A stretch of 64,000 bases of DNA. Source: Lentzea terrae. Lineage in GTDB: Bacteria > Actinomycetota > Actinomycetes > Mycobacteriales > Pseudonocardiaceae. The DNA is taken from assembly GCF_003265345.1 (NCBI RefSeq), contig NZ_QFWW01000035.1:62001-126000 (forward strand), written 5' to 3'. Positions 48,956 to 58,647 of this stretch are shown piece after piece (position 1 is the first letter of the stretch; every line of letters starts with the position of its first letter). Under the pieces are notes generated by a model. The model did no database searches. It was not told where the DNA came from and saw nothing but the letters and a program-made list of their open reading frames with translations. Made by a program: the position numbers and the translations under genes.

Positions 48956-49702
48956 TCAGCGACCCTGGTTCGCGACCGCCGCAATGGCGTCCTTCGCGGC
49001 GTCGGGGTCGAGGTACTCGCCACCCGGCTTGAGCGGCTTCAGGTCCTCGTCGAGGTCGTAACGCAGCGGGATGCCGGTCGGGATGTTCAGCCCCGCGATG
49101 GCCTCGTCCGAGATGCCGTCGAGGTGCTTCACGAGCGCGCGCAGCGAGTTGCCGTGCGCGGCCACCAGGACCGTCTTGCCGGTGCGCAGGTCGGGGACGA
49201 TCGACGACTCCCAGTACGGGATCATGCGCTTCACGACGTCCAGCAGGCACTCGGTCAGCGGCAGGTCGGGGCCGAGGTCCGCGTAGCGCGGGTCGGCGTC
49301 CTGCGAATACTCGCTGCCGGGCGCGATGGGCGGCGGCGGGGTGTCGTAGGACCGGCGCCAGAGCATGAACTGCTCCTCGCCGAACTCCTCCAGCGTCTGC
49401 TTCTTGTTCTTGCCCTGCAACGCGCCGTAGTGGCGTTCGTTGAGGCGCCAGTCGCGGCGGACCGGGATCCAGTGCCGGTCGGCGGCGTCGAGCGCCAGGT
49501 TCGCGGTCATGATCGCCCGGCGCATCAGGCTGGTGTGCAGGATCTCCGGCAGGACACCGGCTTCGCGCAGCAGCTGGCCGCCGCGGCGGGCCTCCCGCTC
49601 GCCCTTCTCCGACAGGGGAACGTCCACCCAGCCGGTGAACAGGTTCTCCGCGTTCCACGTGCTCTCGCCGTGGCGGAGCAGCACCAAGGTTCCGACAGAC
49701 AT
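48956..49702 (-). CDS. gpmA: 2,3-bisphosphoglycerate-dependent phosphoglycerate mutase
   Basis: GpmA (248 residues) interconverts 3- and 2-phosphoglycerate in glycolysis. LLRHGESTWNAENLFTGWVD at the start with the phosphohistidine, then RRDWRLNERHYGALQGKNK and VLVAAHGNSLRALVKHLDGI; the ending PDAAKDAIAAVANQGR follows. Start ATG 49702 is clear from homology. It stands alone with its own terminator, upstream of the two-component genes. Confidence 0.96.
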   Translation of the reverse strand: MSVGTLVLLRHGESTWNAENLFTGWVDVPLSEKGEREARRGGQLLREAGVLPEILHTSLMRRAIMTANLALDAADRHWIPVRRDWRLNERHYGALQGKNKKQTLEEFGEEQFMLWRRSYDTPPPPIAPGSEYSQDADPRYADLGPDLPLTECLLDVVKRMIPYWESSIVPDLRTGKTVLVAAHGNSLRALVKHLDGISDEAIAGLNIPTGIPLRYDLDEDLKPLKPGGEYLDPDAAKDAIAAVANQGR

Positions 49703-49707
49703 GGCAG

Positions 49708-49995
49708 CTAGCCTGCCATGCCGACCCTCCTGCCGTACCCCGGCCGGTCGCCGTGATCCACGCCATGTTCCTCGTCGGTGTCCATGTGGATCTCCAGGCC
49801 GTCCGGGTCGGTGAAGACGAGCAGCCAGCCGATGCCGGCCTCGATCTCCGGGGAGTGCGGGATCCCGAGCGCGTCGAGGTGCTCGATCCACTCGTGGAGG
49901 TCCTCGCGGGTCGCGACGGCCCAGTTGACCGGGTCGAACCCCGCGATGGCCCGCGCCTTCTCCGGGTTGAGGCGGAGACCTAGGCCGGCCGCCCC
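49708..49995 (-). pseudogene. remnant of a VOC/glyoxalase-family gene (C-terminal half)
   Basis: Minus-strand reading yields GLRLNPEKARAIAGFDPV, then DLHEWIEHLDALGIPHSP and GWLLVFTDPDGLEIHMDTD, a typical second half of a vicinal-oxygen-chelate domain. The first half with its metal ligand is absent: the reading frame passes straight into the first codons of the TetR gene on the other strand, and no start codon fits. It ends with TAG five bases before gpmA start. Likely a gene whose 5' half was deleted. Confidence 0.7.
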
Positions 49996-50004
49996 GTTGC
50001 CGAC

Positions 50005-50589
50005 ATGGCCCGCACGCGCCTGCTGGTGCGCGACGCGGGCCACCGGCTGTTCGCGCGCGACGGGTTCGTGGCGACGACGATGCGCAAGATCGCGTACGAG
50101 GCGAGCGTGTCCGAGCGGACCGTGTACGCGCACTACCGGAACAAGGTCGAGATCTTCCAGGACGCGCTGAACGTGGCCATCGCGGGCGACGAAGAGCCCG
50201 TGGCGATGCGCGACCGCCCGGAGTTCGCGGAGGTGCTCGCCACTCCCACGGCGCGGGAGATGATCGCGGAAGCGGTGCGGCGCAACGGCTCGATCCTGGA
50301 GCGCGCGGGCGCGTTGATCATGGCGGGCATCGAGTCGTCCGGTGCCGACGCGGACATGCGGCGGATCTCCTACGAGTGCGAGCACGCGATGCGGGCGAAC
50401 TGCCTGGCGCTCGCCGAAGCACTCATCGGAACCGGTGAGGTGCGGGCGGAACTGGACGCGGACGGGGTCGCGGACGTGCTGACGACCATGCTGTCGCCGC
50501 ACGTCCACCACGTCCTCGGCTGGCGGGCCGATCGCTATCAGGCGTGGCTCGCCCACACGTTGCAGGCCTCGTTGCTGCTCGACCGATGA
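50005..50589 (+). CDS. TetR-family transcriptional regulator
   Basis: A 194-residue regulator. The N-terminal HTH (GHRLFARDGFVATTMRKIA, ASVSERTVYAHYRNK) is nearly complete, but only about ten residues precede it and an in-frame stop is present at 49981, so the N-terminus cannot be longer. The C-terminal ligand domain is unlike any I can name. It faces the truncated VOC fragment, which may have lost sequence in the same event, and is 30 bases before the DHFR-like gene, its possible target. Confidence 0.85.
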   Translation: MARTRLLVRDAGHRLFARDGFVATTMRKIAYEASVSERTVYAHYRNKVEIFQDALNVAIAGDEEPVAMRDRPEFAEVLATPTAREMIAEAVRRNGSILERAGALIMAGIESSGADADMRRISYECEHAMRANCLALAEALIGTGEVRAELDADGVADVLTTMLSPHVHHVLGWRADRYQAWLAHTLQASLLLDR

Positions 50590-50619
50590 GTTCTCGGCTC
50601 ACCCGGCGTCAGTACCGGT

Positions 50620-51162
50620 ATGAGCGATGCGAACAACGGCCTGGGCAAGGTCGTGGTGAACAGGGCGATGTCGCTGGACGGCTTCATCGCGGGCCCCGGC
50701 CACGACATGGGCTGCCTCGTCGAGCACCTGAAGGACAACCCGTTCCCCGAGGTCGAGGCGGAGTGCGGCGCCATGCTCGTCGGCAGGGGCACGCACGAGG
50801 TCGCCAACCGGATGGCCAAGCACGACCGCGACTACGACGGAGGACCGGTGTTCGTCCTGACGCACCGGCCACCGGACGAACCGGAGCCCGGCGTCACCTT
50901 CCTCAGCTGCGATCTGACGGAGGCCGTCGCCACGGCACGGGCAGCGGCGGGCGGGCTGAACATGGAGATCCTCGGCGCCGACCTGGCCAGCCAGTGCCTG
51001 CGGCAAGGGCTCGTCGACGAGGTTCTGGTGTACGTCCTGCCGATGCTGCTCGGTGACGGCGTGCGCTTCTCGACTTCGGATCTCGGCAGGATCGACCTGG
51101 AACCGTTCGCCAACACGCAGTCGGGTGCCATCACCGTGCTGCGCTTCCGGGTGCGGAAATGA
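50620..51162 (+). CDS. dihydrofolate reductase-family protein (RibD C-terminal type)
   Basis: A 180-residue NADPH-dependent reductase-like domain: VVVNRAMSLDGFIAGPGHDM at the start, AMLVGRGTHEVANRM, VLTHRPPDEP, LDGLNMEI-type GGLNMEILGADLASQCL, and VLPMLLGDGVRF near the end. Matches the small stand-alone RibD_C proteins in actinobacteria, whose substrates are unknown; true DHFR and RibD are longer or fused. Closely follows the TetR gene, probably in one transcript with it. Confidence 0.88.
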   Translation: MSDANNGLGKVVVNRAMSLDGFIAGPGHDMGCLVEHLKDNPFPEVEAECGAMLVGRGTHEVANRMAKHDRDYDGGPVFVLTHRPPDEPEPGVTFLSCDLTEAVATARAAAGGLNMEILGADLASQCLRQGLVDEVLVYVLPMLLGDGVRFSTSDLGRIDLEPFANTQSGAITVLRFRVRK

Positions 51163-51165
51163 CGA

Positions 51166-51195
51166 AGCGCCCCGGCACAGGCGTGCCGGGGCGCT
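51166..51195. terminator. bidirectional hairpin terminator
   Basis: A perfect 13-bp stem (AGCGCCCCGGCAC with GTGCCGGGGCGCT), loop AGGC, between the convergent DHFR-like and ligase genes, four bases after one stop and 10 before the other. Confidence 0.85.
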
Positions 51196-51205
51196 CAACG
51201 CACGA

Positions 51206-52771
<1,566 letters not shown>

Positions 52772-53170
52772 GCGGCGACCTCATTCACTCGCTGTACACC
52801 CAGCCTGTGGGCACATCGTGAGCCAGGCCACTGGACAGGTCAAGGACTGCTCGATCGCTACAGAGGCGTTACTTAGCGCGCCTAATTACACTCGAATGGA
52901 GTAATACAAGCACTTGTGAACGCAATGATGTATCTGAGAAGTTGATACCGCCTCCGCGAGTCGGCTCCCACGCTTACTCGACGAGCGCGAGGCACCTTGC
53001 GCGGTTCGTCATCCCCCGTCGGATCGCGTGGCCCGCTTGGGATCCGCAGACTCCCCCCGTCCACGGATCCACTGCAGCGGGGACCTTTGACGCGGGACGG
53101 CTCGATGCGACTCCCCCTCTCTTCCGAGCCGTTCCGCGCATCAACAAAGGCCACTCTCAGTAGAAAATGA
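52772..53170. other. 399-bp stretch without a supported gene
   Basis: Between the ligase start and the DUF4349 stop. Short open frames exist but none has family features or good codon structure. Part of it (52880-52945) is AT-richer, as promoters often are here, and contains TTGTGAACGC, half of a Rex-like site. A 12-base piece at 53077-53088 equals an arm of the hairpin at 56623. Nothing else identified. Confidence 0.6.
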
Positions 53171-54043
53171 TCAGGCGGCTTCGTTCGTTCGAGTGACCCG
53201 CTTCCGGCGTCGCAGCACGTAGATCACCGCCGCCGCCGGCACCGAGAGCACCAGCACGAACGGCAGCAGCGCGCCGACCGCCACGGTGATCCACCGCAGG
53301 AGCTCGACCACCGCGTCCCACCCGCCGAGGAACGCACCGACGAACCCGGCCTTCTCCGGCTCCGGCGGCGCGATCGGAGTGGTGCTGACCTGCACGGTCA
53401 GGGTCGCCAGGGCCACCTTGCCCTTCAACGACTCCGCGCGCCGCTGCACCGACTCGAGCTCGCTCTGCCGCTTGGTCAGCTCACCCTCGATCTGCGCGAT
53501 CTCGGACGTCGTCCCGGCCCGCTCGAACAGCACCCGCAGCCGCTCGACGCTGGCCTTCTGCGTCGCGATGCGGGCCTCGGTGTCGACCAGCTGGTCGGTG
53601 ACGTCCTCGCTGCGCACCTCGCTGCGCGTCACCTTTCCCACGCTCTTGAGGTCCCCCACGATCTTGTCCAGCTCAGCTGACGGCACGCGCACGGTCACCG
53701 ACCCGCGTTGCTCGGTCGAGTTCTCCTGTCCCGCGAACCCGCCGGCGCCCTGAGCCCGGTTCTTCACCTCGTTGATGGCGTTCAGCACGTTGTCGCTGAC
53801 GAGATCAACGGTGGCCGTGCGCACCAACTGCCGTTCCTGCTGCTGCACCGGCTGCACGGCGGCCGGCGCCGGGGCGTTCTCCTGCCCCGGCTTCTGTTGT
53901 GGCGCGACGTTCTCCTTCGCCACCTGCGGCGTGGCGGCGTCGTACGCCGCCGATCCGCCCGAATTCTTCGAGCTGCCACACCCCGCGGAAACCAGGGCCA
54001 GCAACGCGAGTCCCACCCAAACCACTGGTCTACCCATGCCCAT
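53171..54043 (-). CDS. DUF4349 lipoprotein
   Basis: A 290-residue envelope protein: lipobox VSAGC (Cys at about 22), Pro/Gln-rich linker, then the DUF4349 domain (ATVDLVSDNVLNAINEV, NSTEQRGSVTVRVPSAEL, DVTDQLVDTEARIATQKASV) with a coiled coil (about 165-205), and a C-terminal transmembrane segment (ITVAVGALLPFVLVLSVPAAAVIYVL) with basic RRRKRVTRTN after it. Function unknown; DUF4349 proteins are widespread in bacteria and perhaps act in envelope assembly. Confidence 0.85.
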   Translation of the reverse strand: MGMGRPVVWVGLALLALVSAGCGSSKNSGGSAAYDAATPQVAKENVAPQQKPGQENAPAPAAVQPVQQQERQLVRTATVDLVSDNVLNAINEVKNRAQGAGGFAGQENSTEQRGSVTVRVPSAELDKIVGDLKSVGKVTRSEVRSEDVTDQLVDTEARIATQKASVERLRVLFERAGTTSEIAQIEGELTKRQSELESVQRRAESLKGKVALATLTVQVSTTPIAPPEPEKAGFVGAFLGGWDAVVELLRWITVAVGALLPFVLVLSVPAAAVIYVLRRRKRVTRTNEAA

Positions 54044-54086
54044 CGGACGAGTCAGAGCGGACCAGGGGTTGCCGTCGAGATCCGAA

Positions 54087-54566
54087 CTAGTCCGAAACGA
54101 GATGTTGGAAGGCCTGCAGGTTCGCGAGCGACTCGCCGCGGGACACCCGCCACGCCCACTCCCGCCGGATCGCGTCGGCGAACCCGATCTCGAGCAACGG
54201 GTTGAAGTCGCCGTCGGCGGCCTCCAGCACCTGCCCGAGCACGCGGTCGAGCTCGTCCGCGGTCACGGCGTGCTTGCCGACCCGGCCGACCAGGTAGATG
54301 TCACCCTCGGCGTCGATCGTGTAGTGCACGCCGTAGAGCCGGGCGTTGCGGCGCAGCAGGAACCGGTAGACGTCCTCGAACGACTGGTCGGGGCGCCGGC
54401 ACACGAACGCCTCGACCAGCAGCGCGTGCGTCGTCTCGACCAGCCACACGTTGGTCTGCAGCTTCTTGGTCCCCGGCAGCGTCACGAAGAACTTGCCCTC
54501 TTCGCGGCGGTCGTACTTCAGCTCGCGTTCGTCGAGAAACGACTTGATCACGCTGTCGACGCTCAA
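54087..54566 (-). CDS. YbjN-domain protein
   Basis: A 159-residue protein with the YbjN fold (FFVTLPGTKKLQTNVWLV; AFVCRRPDQSFEDVYRFLLR; YTIDAEGDIYLVGRVG), a type III secretion chaperone-like fold found in actinobacteria beside mshA (Rv0487 in M. tuberculosis). The start overlaps the mshA stop by four bases. The precise role is unknown; the family has been linked to stress tolerance and chaperone-like binding. Confidence 0.88.
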   Translation of the reverse strand: MSVDSVIKSFLDERELKYDRREEGKFFVTLPGTKKLQTNVWLVETTHALLVEAFVCRRPDQSFEDVYRFLLRRNARLYGVHYTIDAEGDIYLVGRVGKHAVTADELDRVLGQVLEAADGDFNPLLEIGFADAIRREWAWRVSRGESLANLQAFQHLVSD

Positions 54567-55810
54567 ATGAAAACCTCCCGGCGGAACACCTCTGCCGCCT
54601 CTTGATACCCCGCCAGCAGGGCGTCAGTCGTGCGGTCCCACGAGAAGCGTCGCGCATGCCCCACGGCGTTGCTCGCCAGGTGCTCCCGCTGCGGCAACGC
54701 GACCTCGCTGATCGCCGCGGCCCACGCGCCCGCCTCGTGCCCGTGCACGAGCACCCCGGACATCCCGTCGTTGACCGCCACCGGCAGCCCGCCGACGGCC
54801 GCCGCGACCACCGGCGTCCCGCACGCCTGGGCCTCCAGCGCCACCAGCCCGAACGACTCGTTGTAGCTCGGCACCGCCACCAGGTCGGCGGCCCGGTAGA
54901 CCTCGGCCAGCGTCGGCCCCGGCTGCGGCGGCAGGAACCGGACCACGTCGGTGATCCCGAGCTCCGCGGCCAGCTCTTCCAGCGCCTTCGGACGCTCGGT
55001 GCCGCTACCGGACGGTCCGCCGACGATCAGCACGACCAGCCGCGACCGCAGCCCCGGATCGCGGACCAGCATCTCGGCGGCCGCGCGCAACAGCACGTCA
55101 GGTGCCTTCAACGGCTGGATCCGGCCGACGAACGCCAGCACGATCGCGTCCTGCGGGAGCCCGAACCAGTGCCGGGCCTTGGCGCGGTCACCCGGCGTGA
55201 ACCGGTCGAGGTCGACCCCCGGCGGCACGACGGCGACCTTCGAGGCGTCGGCGTCGTAGAGCTTGATCAGCTCGCTGGCCTCGATGTCGGTGTTGGCCAC
55301 GAGCCGGTCCGATTCGCCGACCACCTGCTCCTCGCCGATCACGCGCATCCGCGGCTCCGGCGCGTCGCCCTCGGCCAGCGCCAGGTTCTTGACCTTGGCC
55401 AGCGTGTGCGCGGTGTGCACGAGCGGCACGCCCCAGCGTTCCCGCGCGAGCCAGCCGACCTGGCCGGACAGCCAGTAGTGCGAGTGGATCGCGTCGTAGT
55501 AGCCGGGCTCGTGCCGTGCCTCGGCACGCAGCACACCGGCGGTGAACGCGCAGAGCTGACCGGGCAGCTCCTCCTTGCCCAGGCCCTCGAACGGCCCGGC
55601 CGCGATGTGCCGGACGTGCACGCCTGGCGCGAGTTCGGCGACCGGCGGCAGCTCCGACGACGTGGCACGGGTGAAGATCTCCACCTCGACGCCGCGCTGA
55701 GCCATCCGCGTGGCCGTCTGCACGATGTAGACGTTCATCCCGCCCGCGTCACCCGTGCCCGGCTGCTCCAGCGGCGACGTGTGGACCGAGAGCACTGCCA
55801 CGCGCTTCAT
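54563..55810 (-). CDS. mshA: D-inositol-3-phosphate glycosyltransferase (MshA)
   Basis: MshA (415 residues) makes the first committed step of mycothiol synthesis, transferring GlcNAc from UDP-GlcNAc to inositol-3-phosphate. Family marks: VAVLSVHTSPLEQPGTGDAG and GMNVYIVQ at the start, HSHYWLSGQVGWLARE, FVGRIQPLKAPDVLLRA and ESFGLVALEAQACGTPVV (GT4 EX7E region). Its stop overlaps YbjN and its start overlaps the hydrolase gene, an operon. The mycothiol-dependent enzyme encoded at 62230 uses the product. Confidence 0.95.
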   Translation of the reverse strand: MKRVAVLSVHTSPLEQPGTGDAGGMNVYIVQTATRMAQRGVEVEIFTRATSSELPPVAELAPGVHVRHIAAGPFEGLGKEELPGQLCAFTAGVLRAEARHEPGYYDAIHSHYWLSGQVGWLARERWGVPLVHTAHTLAKVKNLALAEGDAPEPRMRVIGEEQVVGESDRLVANTDIEASELIKLYDADASKVAVVPPGVDLDRFTPGDRAKARHWFGLPQDAIVLAFVGRIQPLKAPDVLLRAAAEMLVRDPGLRSRLVVLIVGGPSGSGTERPKALEELAAELGITDVVRFLPPQPGPTLAEVYRAADLVAVPSYNESFGLVALEAQACGTPVVAAAVGGLPVAVNDGMSGVLVHGHEAGAWAAAISEVALPQREHLASNAVGHARRFSWDRTTDALLAGYQEAAEVFRREVFI

Positions 55811-56571
55811 GAGGCCACCCGCTCGAGGTCTTGAGCGAACCGCACGGGCCGCTCCAGGAAGGGCGCGTGCGCGGTGTCGGGGTACAGGCTCAACTCGGCT
55901 CCGGGGATCAGGGCGGCGGAGTACTCGGCGGCGGCAGGGGCCACCACCTCGTCTTGAGTTCCGTGCACCACGAGGGTCGGCACGTCGACGGCGGTCAACA
56001 CGTCAGCGCTGCCCACATCTCTGCGGAACAGCTCACCTCGCACTTTAGGGCTCACCGAGGTGGCGGCGGCTGTGAGTTCGGCGACCGTCTCAGCAGGTAG
56101 CGCGGGTGCCATGGCCTGGCAGAACTTCGCCATCACCTCGTCGTCGGTGATGGCACCCGGCAGTGCGGCGCGCATCACGGGCCCGGTCTCGCCTCCTGGG
56201 CGACCGCGGCCGATCTCGGTGATCGCGCTCACCAGCACCAGCGCGGTGATCCGCGCGGTGCCGTGAAAGCGCAGGTAGTCGGCGATGACCAGCCCGCCGT
56301 AGGACCAGCCGACGACGGTCGCGGACCCGGTGTGAGCCAGCACGGCGTCGAGGTCGGCGGCCCACTGCGCGGAGTCGCGGTAGTCGCCGAAGTCGTCGGA
56401 CTCGCCGTGTCCGCGCAGGTCAACGGCGTACGTCCGGAAGTCGGGGAGATCCCAGACCGCGCCCGTCTGCGCCCAGCCGTGGACGAGCACCACCGGCGGC
56501 GCGTCGAGCGGTCCTGCCGCACGGACGGCCAGTCGTCCCCCGCCGGCCGCCGTCACGTGTGTCAGCTGCAC
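55807..56571 (-). CDS. alpha/beta hydrolase
   Basis: A 254-residue alpha/beta hydrolase: oxyanion segment LVHGWAQTGAVW, nucleophile elbow VVGWSYGGLVIADY with Ser, Asp in HGTQDEV and His in YPDTAHAPFLERP complete the triad. GTG 56571 is chosen as it starts the beta-strand pattern VQLTHVTAAGGG; GTG 56589 would add six residues. Lies upstream of mshA with a four-base overlap. The substrate cannot be deduced. Confidence 0.85.
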   Translation of the reverse strand: MQLTHVTAAGGGRLAVRAAGPLDAPPVVLVHGWAQTGAVWDLPDFRTYAVDLRGHGESDDFGDYRDSAQWAADLDAVLAHTGSATVVGWSYGGLVIADYLRFHGTARITALVLVSAITEIGRGRPGGETGPVMRAALPGAITDDEVMAKFCQAMAPALPAETVAELTAAATSVSPKVRGELFRRDVGSADVLTAVDVPTLVVHGTQDEVVAPAAAEYSAALIPGAELSLYPDTAHAPFLERPVRFAQDLERVAS

Positions 56572-56622
56572 ACATGCACAAACGACCACGTCGGAGCCCG
56601 CATTCCCGCTGGCCCGAACGAC

Positions 56623-56669
56623 ACGCGGGGACCTTTCGCACTCTCCTGGAGCACGAAAGGTCCCCGCGT
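56623..56669 (-). terminator. long hairpin terminator after the L,D-transpeptidase gene
   Basis: A perfect 16-bp stem (ACGCGGGGACCTTTCG with CGAAAGGTCCCCGCGT) around a 15-base loop, 14 bases after the transpeptidase stop in the minus direction. It separates it from the hydrolase-mshA unit. Confidence 0.85.
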
Positions 56670-56683
56670 ACTACGAACCGGTC

Positions 56684-57823
56684 CTACTTGATCGCCGACT
56701 TGCTCTTCCACTGGTCCCAGGGGATCTGCCAGTCGTACCAGTCGAACTGCGCCGGCAGCGTCGTGATGGAGCCGGTCACCTCGACCGGGTCGCCGACCAG
56801 TGCCGAGTCGAAGTACGCCTTGGCGTCGGCTTCCAGCAGGTTCGCGCAGCCGTGCGAGGTGTTGTTCTTGCCGATGTTGCCCGCGTTGTCGTTGTTCTCG
56901 TGGATGAACTCGCCGTGGTTGGAGAACCGGACGGCCCACTTCTTGACGACGTTGGTGTAGCCGTAGCGCGGGTTGTCGAACGACCACGTGTCGTGCTTCG
57001 ACATGACCACGAACGTGCCGTTCGGCGTGGTCAGCTCGGGGTCGGCGTCCTTGCCGAACGACGCCGGGTACGAGGCGACCTGCTGGCCGTCGCGCAGCAC
57101 CACGAGCTGGTGCGTCGGGTTGTTGATCTGCACAACCTGGTTGCGGCCGATCTGGAAGTCGCTGGTCACGTCGGCCTTGCCGAACGCGCCACCGCCGTAG
57201 TTCACGCCGTAGAGCTTGGCCTCGACCTTGATCGTGGTGTTCGCCGGCCAGTACTTCTCCGGCCGGTAGTGCACTTCCTGGGCGCTGAGCCAGGCCCACG
57301 TGCCGGTGATGTTCGCCGAGTTGGTGACCTTGAGGGCCTTCTCGACGGTCGCCTTGTCCTGGACCGGCGCCTCGAACTTGACCATGATCGGCGCCGCGAC
57401 GCCGACCGTCTGACCGTCACCCGGCCACAGCGTCGCGCGGGTCTGCGAACCAGGCGCGACGGTGGTGAACGAGCCCTTGAGCTCGACCGGTTTGCCGTTG
57501 GCGCCGACCGCCTTGCCGGAGTAGCTGTACGTCTTGCCGTAGCCCAGCGGCTCGGCGACGGTCCAGCCCGACTTGTCCTCGGTGAGCGTGCCCTTGACGT
57601 CCTTGCCCTCAGGCGACTTCAGCGCCACGGACTCGATCGTCCCGTCCACCACGGTGACCTGGACCTGGGACGTGACCTGCACGTCCTTGGTGCCGTCCGC
57701 CGGGGACAGGGTGACCTTCGCGTCCGGCTTCGAGGTGTCCGAGTTCGGTGAGCCCGCCACGACACTCGAGCAACCGGTCAGCAGCGTCAGCCCGGCGACC
57801 AGCGCGACAAGTGTTCTCTTCAC
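56684..57823 (-). CDS. L,D-transpeptidase lipoprotein
   Basis: A 379-residue lipoprotein (lipobox LTLLTGC, Cys18) forming 3-3 cross-links in peptidoglycan. Two Ig-like domains of about 100 residues each (DGTKDVQVTSQVQVTVV; PGDGQTVGVAAPIMVKF) precede the YkuD catalytic domain, where HENNDN and SHGCANLLEADAKAYFDS hold the catalytic His and Cys. Domain order resembles LdtMt2/LprQ. GTG 57823 has GGGAGGTCG upstream. A near relation at the same place in M. tuberculosis is Rv0483 (lprQ). Confidence 0.94.
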   Translation of the reverse strand: MKRTLVALVAGLTLLTGCSSVVAGSPNSDTSKPDAKVTLSPADGTKDVQVTSQVQVTVVDGTIESVALKSPEGKDVKGTLTEDKSGWTVAEPLGYGKTYSYSGKAVGANGKPVELKGSFTTVAPGSQTRATLWPGDGQTVGVAAPIMVKFEAPVQDKATVEKALKVTNSANITGTWAWLSAQEVHYRPEKYWPANTTIKVEAKLYGVNYGGGAFGKADVTSDFQIGRNQVVQINNPTHQLVVLRDGQQVASYPASFGKDADPELTTPNGTFVVMSKHDTWSFDNPRYGYTNVVKKWAVRFSNHGEFIHENNDNAGNIGKNNTSHGCANLLEADAKAYFDSALVGDPVEVTGSITTLPAQFDWYDWQIPWDQWKSKSAIK

Positions 57824-57915
57824 GGTTTCGACCTCCCACCATGGTGGACGTGCAGGACCAGGGACGGTGCGAGTGACGTCGGTCACACCCGACGCGAAAG
57901 CCTACGATCGAGATC

Positions 57916-58647
57916 GTGAATCGACCTGTCGCAGTAGTGACCGGAGCCAGCGCCGGCATCGGCGAGGCCACCGCGCGGCGCTTGGCCGCCGAGGGTTTCC
58001 ACGTCGTGCTCGGCGCACGTCGCCTGGACCTCCTCCACGTTATCGCGAAGGAGATCGACGGGACGGCCATCGAGCTGGACGTCACCGACGAGGCCTCCGT
58101 CGCCGCCTTCGCCGAGCGGGTACCCCAGGCTCAGGTGCTCGTGAACAACGCCGGTGGCGCGCGTGGACTCTCACCCGTGGCCGAGGGTGATCCCGCCGAG
58201 TGGCGCTGGATGTGGGAGGCGAACGTCCTCGGCACCCTGCTGATGACCAAGGCGTTCATCCCGAAGCTGATCGCGTCCGGGGACGGGCACATCGTCTCGG
58301 TGACGTCCGTCGCGGCGTTCGAGGCCTACGACAACGGGTCCGGGTACACGAGCGCCAAGCACGCCCAGTCGGCGCTGCACCGGACGTTGCGGGGCGAGCT
58401 GCTGGGTCAGCCGGTGCGGGTCACCGAGATCCAGCCCGGCATGGTCGAGACCGACTTCTCGGCCAACCGGTTCGGCGGCGACACCGAGCGCGCGGCCAAG
58501 GTCTACCAGGGCCTCACGCCGCTGACGGCCGACGACGTGGCGGACGTGATCGCGTTCGCGGTCACCCGGCCGTCGCACGTGAACCTCGACACGATCGTGC
58601 TCAAGCCTCGTGCTCAGGCCTCCGCGACTCGGGCACACCGGGAGTGA
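57916..58647 (+). CDS. short-chain dehydrogenase/reductase
   Basis: A 243-residue SDR: coenzyme motif VTGASAGIGEATARRLA, NNAG in VLVNNAGGARG, catalytic Ser in SVTSVAAFEAY and Tyr-Lys in GYTSAKHAQSAL. Corresponds by position to M. tuberculosis Rv0484c. Starts GTG 57916, divergent from the L,D-transpeptidase gene. The last 47 bases overlap the opposite-strand gene at 58601, so the two mRNAs are antisense there. Substrate unknown. Confidence 0.92.
   Translation: MNRPVAVVTGASAGIGEATARRLAAEGFHVVLGARRLDLLHVIAKEIDGTAIELDVTDEASVAAFAERVPQAQVLVNNAGGARGLSPVAEGDPAEWRWMWEANVLGTLLMTKAFIPKLIASGDGHIVSVTSVAAFEAYDNGSGYTSAKHAQSALHRTLRGELLGQPVRVTEIQPGMVETDFSANRFGGDTERAAKVYQGLTPLTADDVADVIAFAVTRPSHVNLDTIVLKPRAQASATRAHRE

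Noticed and set aside
52914..52928. Possible second Rex site (TTGTGAACGCAATGA)
   Set aside because: Only one half-site is present; the other arm does not match TTCACAA, and the neighbouring genes are not respiratory.
52772..53170. Short frames of up to 90 codons in the gene-free gap
   Set aside because: Composition and third-position bias are poor and no product resembles a protein family.
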